This document shows, piece after piece, positions 1 through 7,044 of a stretch of 30,223 nt of DNA; positions within the stretch are counted from its first letter, which is position 1; each line of letters begins with the position of its first letter. The position numbers were made by a program, and so were the translations under genes. The stretch comes from Chara braunii (taxonomy: Eukaryota; Streptophyta; Charophyceae; Charales; Characeae). The notes beneath the pieces are model-generated. The model had not been told where the DNA came from and did no database searches. It was given only the letters and a program-made list of their open reading frames with translations. The stretch is taken from assembly GCA_003427395.1 (NCBI GenBank), contig BFEA01000207.1, positions 745,664-775,886 on the forward strand, given 5' to 3'.

Positions 1-73
1 GAAACAAAAGCAAAAAATAAAAAATGTTTAAAAATATTCACAAGTGAACACTCGGACGGGACACCAAGGTCCA

Positions 74-304
74 CTACATCGTCGTCCGACCACGGATGGC
101 CGCAGCGATTGCCAGAAGCGCGTGGCACATCATCCTCTTCGTTTCATTGAACGCCGCGTAGCGCTGTTTGTGGACTGCGACTTCCTGCTCCAGTATGTCA
201 CATTGCCTCGTGAAAATGCTGCATTGCCGCTTGCTGGAGGATTCGATCGTCGACGACATCAGCTCACCATGTCGATCCATGACATCGGCGATCGACCCCA
301 ACGC
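74..304 (-). pseudogene. Detached C-terminal domain of the Myb/SANT-like protein
   Basis: Directly after the TAG at 305-307 the same frame stays open for 76 codons and ends at a TAG at 74-76. It contains DVMDRHGELMS, then a Ser/Lys-rich segment, then a heptad-like helix (CDILEQEVAVHKQRYAAFNE) that looks like a coiled-coil dimerisation tail, then a short Ala-rich end. It has no ATG near its start, so it is best read as the original C-terminus of the same protein, separated by one nonsense change. CAG to TAG fits because the preceding codon is CAA (Gln). Alternatives are stop-codon readthrough or a sequencing error. The link to the upstream frame is strong because no nucleotide shift is needed. 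Confidence 0.75.
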
Positions 305-1912
305 CTATTGACGTGCATTCTTTCGCTTGCTGCCTCCAGCCCTGCTGCCTGCGTTGTTCTCGGACTCACGCGCATAAGAACGTTCCTCGGGGAAGCCTTC
401 GCCACCAGCCTCACTACCAACCGACTCACCACCACCACCTCCTCTCCTGGGAAGCTGCACCCCGTCAGGATTTCCTGTGTCGGCGATGTTCGGAGGAAAA
501 ATTGTATGGTTGCCTAGCATGCCAGCATGGATCTCGTTGTAAAGCGCGCTCTCCATCCGGAACTTGAAATTGTGCTCCTTCCTTTCCTCATTTGTAAGGC
601 CGAAGAAATCAGGACGGCCGCTTGCGTTCTGGAACTGTTGTATCTTCTTGTAGTTTTGGAACAGATTGTCCCACTTCTTCATGCAGTCGTCCGCGTCTTT
701 CGGTTTCGCCGCGCTCGCCATGCGCTTGGCAATGTCGTCCCACTTCCAGTCCTTCGTCCGCATCCGCCCGTAGTTGTGGCCCAGCCCGGCGAGGTGCATC
801 TCTTGCTCCCGCTTGCATCTCACTAGTTGCAGTTGTTCCTCCGGAGACCAGTACGTCACAGACTTCCCGGCATCGTCGCTGACACAGCCTCTGCCGCCGC
901 GGCCAACAGATCGACCTCGAACAGCACCCCTGCTGCGTGCTCTCCCCCTCCCACCCGTCTTCCCCAACGGCCGAACAGGAATGTCTTCGTCTTCGTCCCC
1001 TGCGTCCACGTCCTCCGTCAATCGCTCGTCAGCATCGTCGCCGCCATCACTGTGTGCCCGCATGTTCGACACACCTCGTGTGATGTTCTCCACAGTGGGT
1101 ACTGGACGCACTGGTGGTCTGCATGCACCCGCGTCCCTCACGTCGGATTGGGTCGGTGTTGTGCGTTCGGGCATCGAAGGACGTGCACACTCGACGCGCG
1201 GTGACCCGGCTGCGGCTCCGTTGCGTGCAAGCCAGTTACTTGTCGATCGATCGGCGGACGGTGCTGTGGAACCTTGACGTCGGAGCACTGCAGATGGCCC
1301 GGCACTAGCAGCGACGGACGCACGGGCACGAAGGGTGGTTTGATCCGTACGCTGACTCCCACCCTGTCCCACGCCACATGGCGAAGGATCGGTGTCGATG
1401 ATCAACGTACGGCTCGTCTCCTTGGACCCGCCGGAACATAAGCTGAACCTGAGATCAAGTCCTCCGTCGTCGTCGTCTCCCAAGCCTTGCTGCAGCAAAG
1501 ACGTGTACTCGCCGCCTTCGTTGCAACCCGAACCGCCTGCTCGTGCCGTCTGCGACCAAAGTTGTGTCGAGCCGCTGGCAAGAGGCAATGTCGGCAGTTC
1601 TTTCGGCTCGGGTTCCTCGTCCGACGGGGGCAGCGGCATCTCCCACGACTGCAAATGGGCGTACATGGATGGGTCGTACCGCCGTGGAGGCTCCGTCGTC
1701 GCAGGTCGTATTCCGCCCTGACCCGCACCAACACCCGCGCGTCCCTGCATGCCCGCCATTGTACGCTCTCCTGCCGACCATTTCGTCGGTGCCCTCCTCT
1801 TGCGATGTTGTTTCCACGGGCGCCACGACAAACACACGTGGAGGAAGACGACAAGTAGGAAGACGACGACGGCGAGCACGAGCAGAGGAAATCTCCTCCC
1901 CACGTCAGCCAT
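305..1912 (-). CDS. Myb/SANT-like (trihelix) DNA-binding protein, 535 aa, truncated by an in-frame TAG
   Basis: Seen: one uninterrupted minus-strand frame. I start it at the ATG at 1912-1910; the open frame extends 7 codons further, but only to a TTG. Numbering from that ATG: hydrophobic stretch 8-28 followed by a basic patch 31-40; acidic low-complexity 291-311; RG-rich 320-342; conserved domain 354-453 with the spaced tryptophans of the Myb/SANT-like/trihelix fold (W355, W389/W391, W414) and a basic helix around CMKKWDNLFQNYKK. After it come HTIFPPN and a G-rich linker. Family knowledge: this fold binds DNA in plant nuclei, and such proteins are numerous in Chara. Inferred role: sequence-specific DNA binding, or a domesticated Harbinger-type Myb-like partner. 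Odd: the TAG at 305-307 cuts off a C-terminal domain that continues in the same frame, and an N-terminal membrane-type segment is not expected in a nuclear factor. I see no introns and cannot exclude them. Confidence 0.8.
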   Translation of the reverse strand: MADVGRRFPLLVLAVVVFLLVVFLHVCLSWRPWKQHRKRRAPTKWSAGERTMAGMQGRAGVGAGQGGIRPATTEPPRRYDPSMYAHLQSWEMPLPPSDEEPEPKELPTLPLASGSTQLWSQTARAGGSGCNEGGEYTSLLQQGLGDDDDGGLDLRFSLCSGGSKETSRTLIIDTDPSPCGVGQGGSQRTDQTTLRARASVAASAGPSAVLRRQGSTAPSADRSTSNWLARNGAAAGSPRVECARPSMPERTTPTQSDVRDAGACRPPVRPVPTVENITRGVSNMRAHSDGGDDADERLTEDVDAGDEDEDIPVRPLGKTGGRGRARSRGAVRGRSVGRGGRGCVSDDAGKSVTYWSPEEQLQLVRCKREQEMHLAGLGHNYGRMRTKDWKWDDIAKRMASAAKPKDADDCMKKWDNLFQNYKKIQQFQNASGRPDFFGLTNEERKEHNFKFRMESALYNEIHAGMLGNHTIFPPNIADTGNPDGVQLPRRGGGGGESVGSEAGGEGFPEERSYARESENNAGSRAGGSKRKNARQ

Positions 1913-2342
1913 CAAATTCACCACCAACCCCAACTGCGCACCCGACTGCTACTGCACCACAGTGCTCTAACATGCGGGGGGAGTCGCGCCCGGTGGACCT
2001 TCATATGCCGACAACAGCTAGAGAAGACAACGAAGGTGGCAGCATGCGATTCAAAAAACGACCGTTGCTGCCACCACTCGGAGCCCGCGCCAATGTGCGT
2101 CGTGGAGAGACCGACGTCGAGACAACGGTCCACTACGGCCGGCAGCCCGCAGACGGTCGCCAGACCCCCCAGCCCCACCCCAACGGCCCCGCTCGCCACC
2201 GGCTACCACAGCTGGCTGTTGCCGGCCTCGGCCCGCTCCAAAAATCCGATGTCCGACCGCCCACCCGACGGACCGCTACTGGACCAGCAACCCTGTGGCG
2301 ACGGTGCCATGCGCGCGACGCATCGACTCCGTGATAATCGGG
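1913..2342. other. GC-rich 5' flank of the Myb/SANT-like gene, no supported gene
   Basis: GC-rich sequence with chance open frames on both strands and none with recognisable motifs. It is the expected position of the 5' UTR and promoter of the minus-strand gene. I see no convincing TATA box. Confidence 0.4.
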
Positions 2343-2516
2343 AATCCTAAATTTTTCAGTAGCTCCGGGGCTACTGGAAGATTTAGGACGATTTGCCTGG
2401 GGAATCCCAAAACTTTTAGGACGAGTCCTAACGCCGTTTTCACATTTTCGATTCCCGCGGCCGATTTAGGATTGCATGCAACCAACACGCAATCCTAAAA
2501 ACTGGATCTTTTAGGA
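2343..2516. repeat. Cluster of TTTAGGA/TCCTAAA hairpins
   Basis: The 7-mer TTTAGGA or its complement occurs at least six times in about 170 bp, arranged as successive inverted repeats. One is a two-part stem at 2344-2388 (outer ATTTAGGA pairs, inner CAGTAGC/GCTACTG at 2357-2376). Another is TTAGGAC/GTCCTAA near 2413. An 11-bp pair TTTAGGATTGC/GCAATCCTAAA lies at 2465-2475 and 2489-2499, and TCCTAAAA/TTTTAGGA at 2493-2514. It could be the end of a DNA transposon or a protein-binding array. No target-site duplication was identified. Confidence 0.7.
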
Positions 2517-2528
2517 GTGTCTAACGAG

Positions 2529-2563
2529 ACCCTTGGTCTTAGCCAAAAGGCCCAGAAAGGTAT
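2529..2563 (-). ncRNA. U2 snRNA 5'-end relic (stem-loop I region)
   Basis: Read on the minus strand from 2563, the sequence starts ATACCTTTCTGGGCCTTTTG and continues GCTAAGACCAAGGGT. It matches the first 35 nt of plant U2 at about 32 positions. It then diverges at once: the branch-site-pairing GUAGUA segment, the Sm site and the rest of U2 are absent, and the TTTAGGA hairpins follow instead. U2 pairs with the intron branch point in the spliceosome; this copy cannot do that. It is a truncated or chimeric U2 sequence. Confidence 0.8.
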
Positions 2564-2629
2564 TTTTAGTGGGGTCAACTTTGCATTTTTTGGCTCTGTA
2601 CTTGGAAGGTAGGGATAGTAGTTAGGTAG

Positions 2630-2640
2630 GAATGTGGGGT
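2630..2640 (-). promoter_or_regulatory. Possible plant snRNA upstream sequence element (USE)
   Basis: The minus-strand sequence ACCCCACATTC resembles the plant snRNA USE (RTCCCACATCG), with 8 of 11 positions and the core CCCACAT intact. It sits 67-77 bp upstream of the U2-like first base, the spacing expected for plant Pol II snRNA genes. There is only an A-rich stretch where the TATA box should be. This suggests the U2 relic came from an snRNA gene at DNA level rather than from retroposed RNA. Confidence 0.45.
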
Positions 2641-3079
2641 TCCTTTGCTTTCTTTGGTATTGAATAGGCTAGGGCAAGGAGTTGGATAGTCTTGTTGTAT
2701 ACATGGTCTCTTGGTTTGTTCTGCGTTGGTTTGTGTGGCTTTCAGGCCTTGTGGATTCCTTTGTTTCCAGGGTTGGGTTTTCCGTCAGGGCAGTGATCTT
2801 GCATTGGCCATTTCTGCCACTGGACCTTTTCCCTAACGCTTGAACCTAAGCTGAGTAATGGTCCCAGTATTTGCTTTCCGGGTTGTTGTGGAGGGATATA
2901 ATGAAAGTGGTGTTTTGGGAAAAATAAAAATAAAAAATATTGTGCCAGTGGGAAATGCTTTTGGCGGTCTTTGAAAGCAGCAGCGTAATGCTCACACTGT
3001 GGCAGGCCTCCTAAAAGGCCTCCTCCGCCTCGTCCACCTTCAGACGTTTCTGGTGTACAAAGTACCAGCATCTGTCTGC

Positions 3080-3110
<31 letters not shown>

Positions 3111-3340
3111 ATGTCTGCTCTTAGCATCTGCCAGCCGATGAACGGGTGCGTTGCGTTTTAAGGCCGATTGCGCGGGGAAAGACACACACGCCGGGGAAGG
3201 AAAAAAAAGGGAAAAAAAAAAAAGAAGAAACACGCAATGTGAAACAGAGAAGGAAAAGAAAGTGAAAACGAGAAAGGAAAATAAAGTTTCCATGTGCATC
3301 CTATCCCCCTGTTGTCTTCTGGTATTTAAACAGAAAAGGA
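2641..3340. other. Intergenic, poly-T and A/G-rich tract, no gene seen
   Basis: No supported gene. It contains a 25-base T run at 3080-3104 and an A/G-rich purine tract at about 3199-3285. Open frames here are low-complexity. Confidence 0.5.
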
Positions 3341-3348
3341 AAAAAAGA

Positions 3349-3441
3349 ATCTAGACCATTTCTTGATCCAAACGTGTTATTCTCATGCACGGTGCGGGCT
3401 GATCTTCAGCTTACGTGTGTCGTTCCACTACTGCGTACATT
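3349..3441 (-). pseudogene. U6 snRNA relic A (diverged)
   Basis: The minus strand carries, in U6 order, GGAACGACACA (U6 GGAACGATACA), AAGATCAGC (U6 AAGATTAGC), an equivalent of the ATGACACGCA region, and CAAGAAATGGTC near the 3' end, followed by a T run like a Pol III terminator. U6 is the catalytic RNA of the spliceosome. Here the ACAGAGA box is disrupted by about 8 extra bases and the 5' stem-loop is lost, so it is non-functional. Confidence 0.7.
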
Positions 3442-3481
3442 TCTTTTTTTTCTGAATTGCTATTATTGAAAAACAAAAAAC

Positions 3482-3590
3482 TTGGACCATTTTTTGATTT
3501 ATGCGTGTCATCCTTGGGCAGTGGCCATGCTAATCTTCTTCTGCTTTCTGTGTATCGTCCCAATCTTTTTTAACGGATATCCCGTAGGAC
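3482..3590 (-). pseudogene. U6 snRNA relic B (nearly full length)
   Basis: The minus strand runs through the whole U6 order: a 5' stem-loop remnant GTCCTACGGGATATCCG, GGGACGATACA, AAGATTAGCATGGCC (contains the catalytic AGC triad), AAGGATGACACGCA, and AAATGGTCCAAG followed by TTTTTTG, as in a Pol III terminator. Between GATACA and AAGATTAGC there are extra bases, so the invariant ACAGAGA/5' splice-site-binding region is altered. The best call is a U6 pseudogene. The full-length match and U-run terminator make the identity firm. Confidence 0.88.
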
Positions 3591-3630
3591 ACTGCTTTTA
3601 CTTTATGTTTTCTTCTCTCTTTTTTCATTA

Positions 3631-3683
3631 CCCCCCCCCCCCCCCCCCCCAAACCAAACAACAACAACAACAACAACAACAAC
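3631..3683. repeat. Poly-C (20) plus (CAA)n simple repeats
   Basis: A run of 20 C at 3631-3650 is followed by about eight CAA/ACA units to 3683. On the minus strand the (GTT)n lies exactly at the 3' end of the adjacent tRNA-headed SINE and is probably its tail. Confidence 0.85.
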
Positions 3684-3866
3684 CCAATTGTTTTAAATGG
3701 GCGATGGCCTTGAAATATCATCTTTGGACTGACCAGCCCCAGGTAAATTCAGAGTTCTTTTCATTCATCAGATTCCATTCCATTGGAATCCGAACTCAGG
3801 ACCTGGTCTGCATTTCACCAGTTGATAGGTGTACCCCAAGTGGGCTAGTCCAGTTGGTCACTGCTC
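3684..3866 (-). mobile_element. tRNA-derived SINE, copy 1
   Basis: On the minus strand there is a Pol III A-box-like TGGACTAGCCCACTTGGGG (3833-3851) and a B-box-like GAGTTCGGATTCC (3785-3797). These are followed by a body shared with copy 2 (ATCTGATGA, AACTCTGA, CTGGGGCTGGTCAG, then a GATGATATTTCAAGGC-type 3' end) and a (GTT)n tail. SINEs are non-autonomous retroposons mobilised by LINE reverse transcriptase. The body similarity to the copy at 5808-5957 is clear, so this is a repeat family and not a tRNA gene. Confidence 0.78.
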
Positions 3867-4094
3867 GTCTTTTCGTCCGTACTCTCCGGTCTTTTGGCAG
3901 GAGGACTGAAGTTCATCCCCCCACTGCACGGCTACCTGTAGTCGACGACTCTGAGCACAATGCTCGGTCCCATATTTCTGTTTCTGGCCTGCAAGTTGGG
4001 CTAAATACCGCTAGAAGGACCGGGTGTTGTGTTCTTCAGGGGAAGACCGTGGTTGATTCCCTAGGTGCATGATGGGGACAAGTAATAGTGACTA

Positions 4095-4202
4095 TATTCT
4101 TCCCCTGAATAGAATGTACAGTCATTGTAGCTGTATTTAGGATGACGGATACCCTAAATACAACTATAATTACGGTACGTTGTATTCGGGGGAAGAAGGG
4201 TA
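4095..4202. mobile_element. Palindromic MITE, copy 1 (TA-flanked)
   Basis: Two arms of about 43 bp face each other around a roughly 10-base loop. The left arm begins CTTCCCCTGAATA and ends CTGTATTTAGG; the right arm is its near complement with about 7 mismatches. The right arm read inward (CTACCCTTCTTCCCCCGAAT) matches copies 2 and 3 (15396-15507, 17240-17318). TA dinucleotides flank it, as in Tc1/mariner-Stowaway-type insertions. It has no coding capacity. Confidence 0.82.
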
Positions 4203-4376
4203 GTATGCATAGGCAGAGGGGATGTGTGAGGAAGGAATGAAGGGACCTTGAATGTTTGTCTGTGTGCTCCTGCCGTGTGTGTTCGCGATACTGCGGCGCG
4301 CTAGAGGTCACATGAAATGCAACACTTTTTCTTTTTCCAAAAAAAAAGGAGCATAGTATTCTGAATAAAGGTCATA

Positions 4377-4424
4377 AAAGAAGAAGAAGAAGAAGAAGAA
4401 GAAGAAGAAGAAGAAGAAGAAGAA
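4377..4424. repeat. (AAG)n microsatellite
   Basis: About 15 uninterrupted AAG units. Confidence 0.95.
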
Positions 4425-5307
4425 TGTCATTACGGATGATGATGGGGAAAAGACAGACCTTGGGTTGGTGGCAGATGGCGCTTCTTGTCCCGTATTGCTC
4501 GTTTGTTGTGCTACCGGTCAATCATCTCCCTGGCTCTTCCCCCCCGCCCTCGGTCGTCGTTGTTGTGCATTTGCATGGAGATACTGTTATGGGAAATTAA
4601 GAATTAGAAAAAACAAAAGAATTGATTAATAGGAGACAAATCGGAAAAGATCAGTAATTCAGAGAAGAGGTAAGAGGAGGAGGAGAAGAAGAAGACATGC
4701 TGCTGATGAGGATGATGATGAGGATGAGGAGTGGTAGGAGGAGGAAAAGCAAGGACCTGGTGGGGTTCGATGAACAGGTGCATGGAGGGAGGGGTGCTTC
4801 ACCCCTCATGTCTTGGTTGGCCAGGGCATTCTTATGTTTCCATGGAGGCCGAATGTGAACCTAGATGTGGTTCAGATACATACGTACATAGATACATAGA
4901 TATGTGGCATCCTTCTTCTCAGGCGATGACTATATACTCAGTGCAGCTTTGGCCGAGCCCCTTACTATACTAAGGAACTGGTCATGGTATTGTACAGGAC
5001 TTTAACAGTTTACGAAGCAACTGGTATAATGTAACAACAATATTATTATTACAGGACTAAGTACCTTGTATGTGGTGACGATAAACCAATTAGTGTGTGG
5101 AATCGGGAAGCAATCGCTTAAATCAATCAAAGACTGATGTGCAATTTTTGGAGGAATTGTGCAGTCTCTGTACTGTTGGCGCTGAAACGACGCCTCCAGC
5201 TTCCAAGAATCCCTTCTCAATTTGCATCCTGGTTGTGAATTGCACGATTCATCAATTAATTCACACACAATTGTAACATGCATGTGTGTTTGACTGTATG
5301 TACCTCC

Positions 5308-5310
<3 letters not shown>
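4425..5310. other. Intergenic, no gene seen
   Basis: No supported gene. It has purine-rich GAGGAGGAA patches at 4670-4745 and short CATA-rich runs near 4880-4910. Confidence 0.5.

Positions 5311-5383
<73 letters not shown>
5311..5383. repeat. (TG)n-(AG)n compound microsatellite
   Basis: About 15 TG units run directly into about 21 AG units. The open frame reading through it on the minus strand is an artefact of the dinucleotide repeat. Confidence 0.95.
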
Positions 5384-5384
<1 letters not shown>

Positions 5385-5807
5385 GTAGTGGTAGCGGCAT
5401 CGTTGTTGTAGTAGGGTCCTGCTCTTCGAGTGTCGCCCTCTCTCCCGAGGCTGTAAGGGTTGCTGGATTATTCATCTGAAGTGAAAAGAGACCCGCAGTG
5501 GCAGAGGGGGGAAAGGGTGGGGCTCAGAGATAGACGGTGGTATGGGCTGGATGGAGGGTTGATGATGCGTTTCTGTGAGCTGTTTTGTGAACTCTTAACT
5601 CGAGATATGGTCTATTAGTACAAAATGTGTTTGTTTGAACGGCATACTGAACTTTGACAGTGGTAGTCATTGCCATTTCCTCTCTGAGGACAGTTAGGGC
5701 TTCCACGAGAGGTTGTTATGGTTGTCTAAATCACGGATCTTTCTATTCGGGTCTAGCCAGCTCGTTCATGGGCATTTTTGCTTCCACAATTTTCCCTTTT
5801 TGAAAAT
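5384..5807. other. Intergenic, no gene seen
   Basis: Nothing recognisable on either strand. Confidence 0.45.
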
Positions 5808-5957
5808 TCGACAGCCGTGAGATCTCATCCTTTTAACTGACCGGCCCCAGTTAATCAGAGTTATTTTTACTCATCTGATTCCACGAGAACTCGAACTCAG
5901 GTCTGTGTTTCAACAGTCCATGGGTGTACCAACTGCGTTAGGCCAGTTGGAACTGGA
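5808..5957 (-). mobile_element. tRNA-derived SINE, copy 2
   Basis: On the minus strand there is an A-box-like TGGCCTAACGCAGTTGG and, about 40 bp on, a B-box-like GAGTTCGAGTTC. Then comes the same body as copy 1 (TCAGATGAGT, AACTCTGATTAACTGGGG, GGTCAGT, AAAGGATGAGATCTCACGGC). It is immediately preceded, in the same orientation, by U6 relic C and its poly-A. It is too diverged and lacks the tRNA acceptor pairing to be a tRNA gene. Confidence 0.8.
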
Positions 5958-5985
5958 GAGGTTCCAATTTCCCGGGTCGGAAGTC

Positions 5986-6096
5986 TTTTTTTTTTTTTTT
6001 TTTTTTTTCATTTTATTTTATAATTTGGACCATTCTCGGCCATGCTAATCTTCTTTCTCTGTATCGTTCCAATTTTAACGGATGTTCCGAAGGACT
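5986..6096 (-). pseudogene. U6 snRNA relic C with a poly-A tail
   Basis: The minus strand from 6096 gives GTCCTTCGGAACATCCG, AAAATTGGAACGATACAGAG, AAGATTAGCATGGCC and GAGAATGGTCCAAATT (to 6022). This is U6 with an internal deletion of about 28 nt (the GCGCAAGGATGACACGCA region) and a 4-base insertion beside the ACAGAGA box. It is followed by an A-rich stretch and 23 A residues (T run 5986-6008). A poly-A tail is foreign to U6 and indicates LINE-type retroposition. It is not functional. Confidence 0.85.
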
Positions 6097-6430
6097 CAGG
6101 GAAGTCTTTTAGTGTTAATCTGCTGTGTTGTTTAGTAGGCGGTAAGCTCGGCTGATGCTGGCCTGGGCCTCCGGTCCTCGGCTGTAGTACAAGGAGGTTT
6201 GTTTCCCTGAAAGCAAACCTGGGTATTGCTCCCAGTATGTGCCATCCGGGCAGACTGTGAGTTCCGCTGCCTCTATTTTGGTTGTGGATGGATATAAAGT
6301 GTTGGCTGCCAAAGCTTATCTGACAGCAAAACAAGCAAAAATGAAGTCTTGGACTCGCAAAACAGAAAAGCATGACGTACAGGTGAGAGAAAAATGTATG
6401 GCAAAAAAGAAAAAAAAAAGAAAAAAAAAG

Positions 6431-6500
6431 GAGTCTGGATTTGAGGCTGGGCCCGTATTTCGACAGTTCATGAGTGTACCCACCCAACCAGGTCCGTTGC
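6431..6500 (-). mobile_element. tRNA-derived SINE, copy 3 (5' fragment)
   Basis: The minus strand carries GGTACACTCATGAACTGTCG and then a degenerate B box (CCTCAAATCC), aligned with GGTACACCCATGGACTGTTG of copy 2. It is truncated into a T-rich run (plus-strand A-rich 6404-6430). Confidence 0.6.
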
Positions 6501-6548
6501 CAGGGGGTGGCCAAATTGGGCCGGCCGTAACGGTTAACGGGCTATCGT

Positions 6549-6664
6549 AGGGCGTACTCACACTATCTTTAATGTATCTGGCCTCATTTACAGGCAGACA
6601 TGCTTGTATCTGACCATGAATACGTCCATAAATAAGTAAAAGAGTTCTTGTGTGAGTACGCCCT
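6549..6664. mobile_element. Small element with perfect 15-bp terminal inverted repeats
   Basis: AGGGCGTACTCACAC at 6549-6563 is exactly complementary to GTGTGAGTACGCCCT at 6650-6664. The 86-bp interior has no coding capacity, so this is MITE-like. No clear target-site duplication is visible. The termini resemble the ATGTGAGTGTGCCC motif of the array at 7045-7375. Confidence 0.7.
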
Positions 6665-6822
6665 CAGTCGGTAAGGCGCAACATCGAAAGATGCACTGCA
6701 GCCATTTCGGTCCCTAGATTCGAGCTCGTGACTGCTTTCTCCTCTGGCTGTAATGCTGGCCAGATCAAAAAGCAAAAACAAAGGAGCTGGACAGATTCTT
6801 AAAAAAAGAAAAAGAAAAAAAA
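6655..6822 (+). mobile_element. tRNA-headed SINE, plus strand, A-rich tail
   Basis: CTCAGTCGGTAAGGCGC at 6663-6679 looks like a tRNA D-arm/A box, and TAGATTCGAGCTC is a B-box-like motif at about 6715-6727. The unrelated body ends in an A-rich tail at about 6799-6822. The head overlaps the right terminus of the 15-bp TIR element. It is not a tRNA gene, as no acceptor stem is visible. Confidence 0.6.
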
Positions 6823-7044
6823 GAAGCAGCAGCACTGTGCGAGATTTTGTTTTCTATTTTCTTTTGTTTCTTCGGCTCAATCAGCTTTCATGTGTTTGTG
6901 GAGAGGTGCAGAGGATCGCGATTGATCTGCTTTTTTCCAACTCTGTATCAAACACGTCCAGATTCACGCTCTAACCCACTTCTCTTTGCTAAGTTGTGCG
7001 ACCTGGCCCCGGGCATATGGGCTCGCAGTTTCATAACACAATTT

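Noticed and set aside
1913-1933. Earlier start of the Myb/SANT-like protein at 1933
   Set aside because: That codon is TTG; the first ATG in the frame is at 1912, the expected initiator in a plant-like nucleus.
1543-2334. Long plus-strand open frame opposite the Myb/SANT-like gene
   Set aside because: It is the mirror of GC-rich coding DNA and low-complexity sequence; no motif, and the minus-strand product is recognisable.
2343-2516. TTTAGGA repeats as interstitial telomere
   Set aside because: The plant telomere unit is TTTAGGG in tandem; here the motif is TTTAGGA, spaced and inverted.
3482-3590. U6 relic B as a working U6 gene
   Set aside because: The ACAGAGA region is altered by extra bases and no proper TATA/USE pair lies at the expected upstream distances.
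3829-3851. tRNA genes at the SINE heads (also 5929-5945, 6663-6727)
   Set aside because: A- and B-box-like motifs exist, but acceptor and anticodon stems do not pair and the sequences belong to repeats.
5002-5475. 157-codon minus-strand frame with Ser-Leu and Thr-His repeats
   Set aside because: The repeats are the translated dinucleotide microsatellite.
6120-6260. Further tRNA-like head on the plus strand (TAGTAGGCGGTAAGCTC)
   Set aside because: No acceptable B box at the right distance; too weak to call.
6022-6514. 168-codon minus-strand frame across U6 relic C
   Set aside because: It reads through U6 and homopolymers and gives Phe/Leu-rich low complexity; not a gene.
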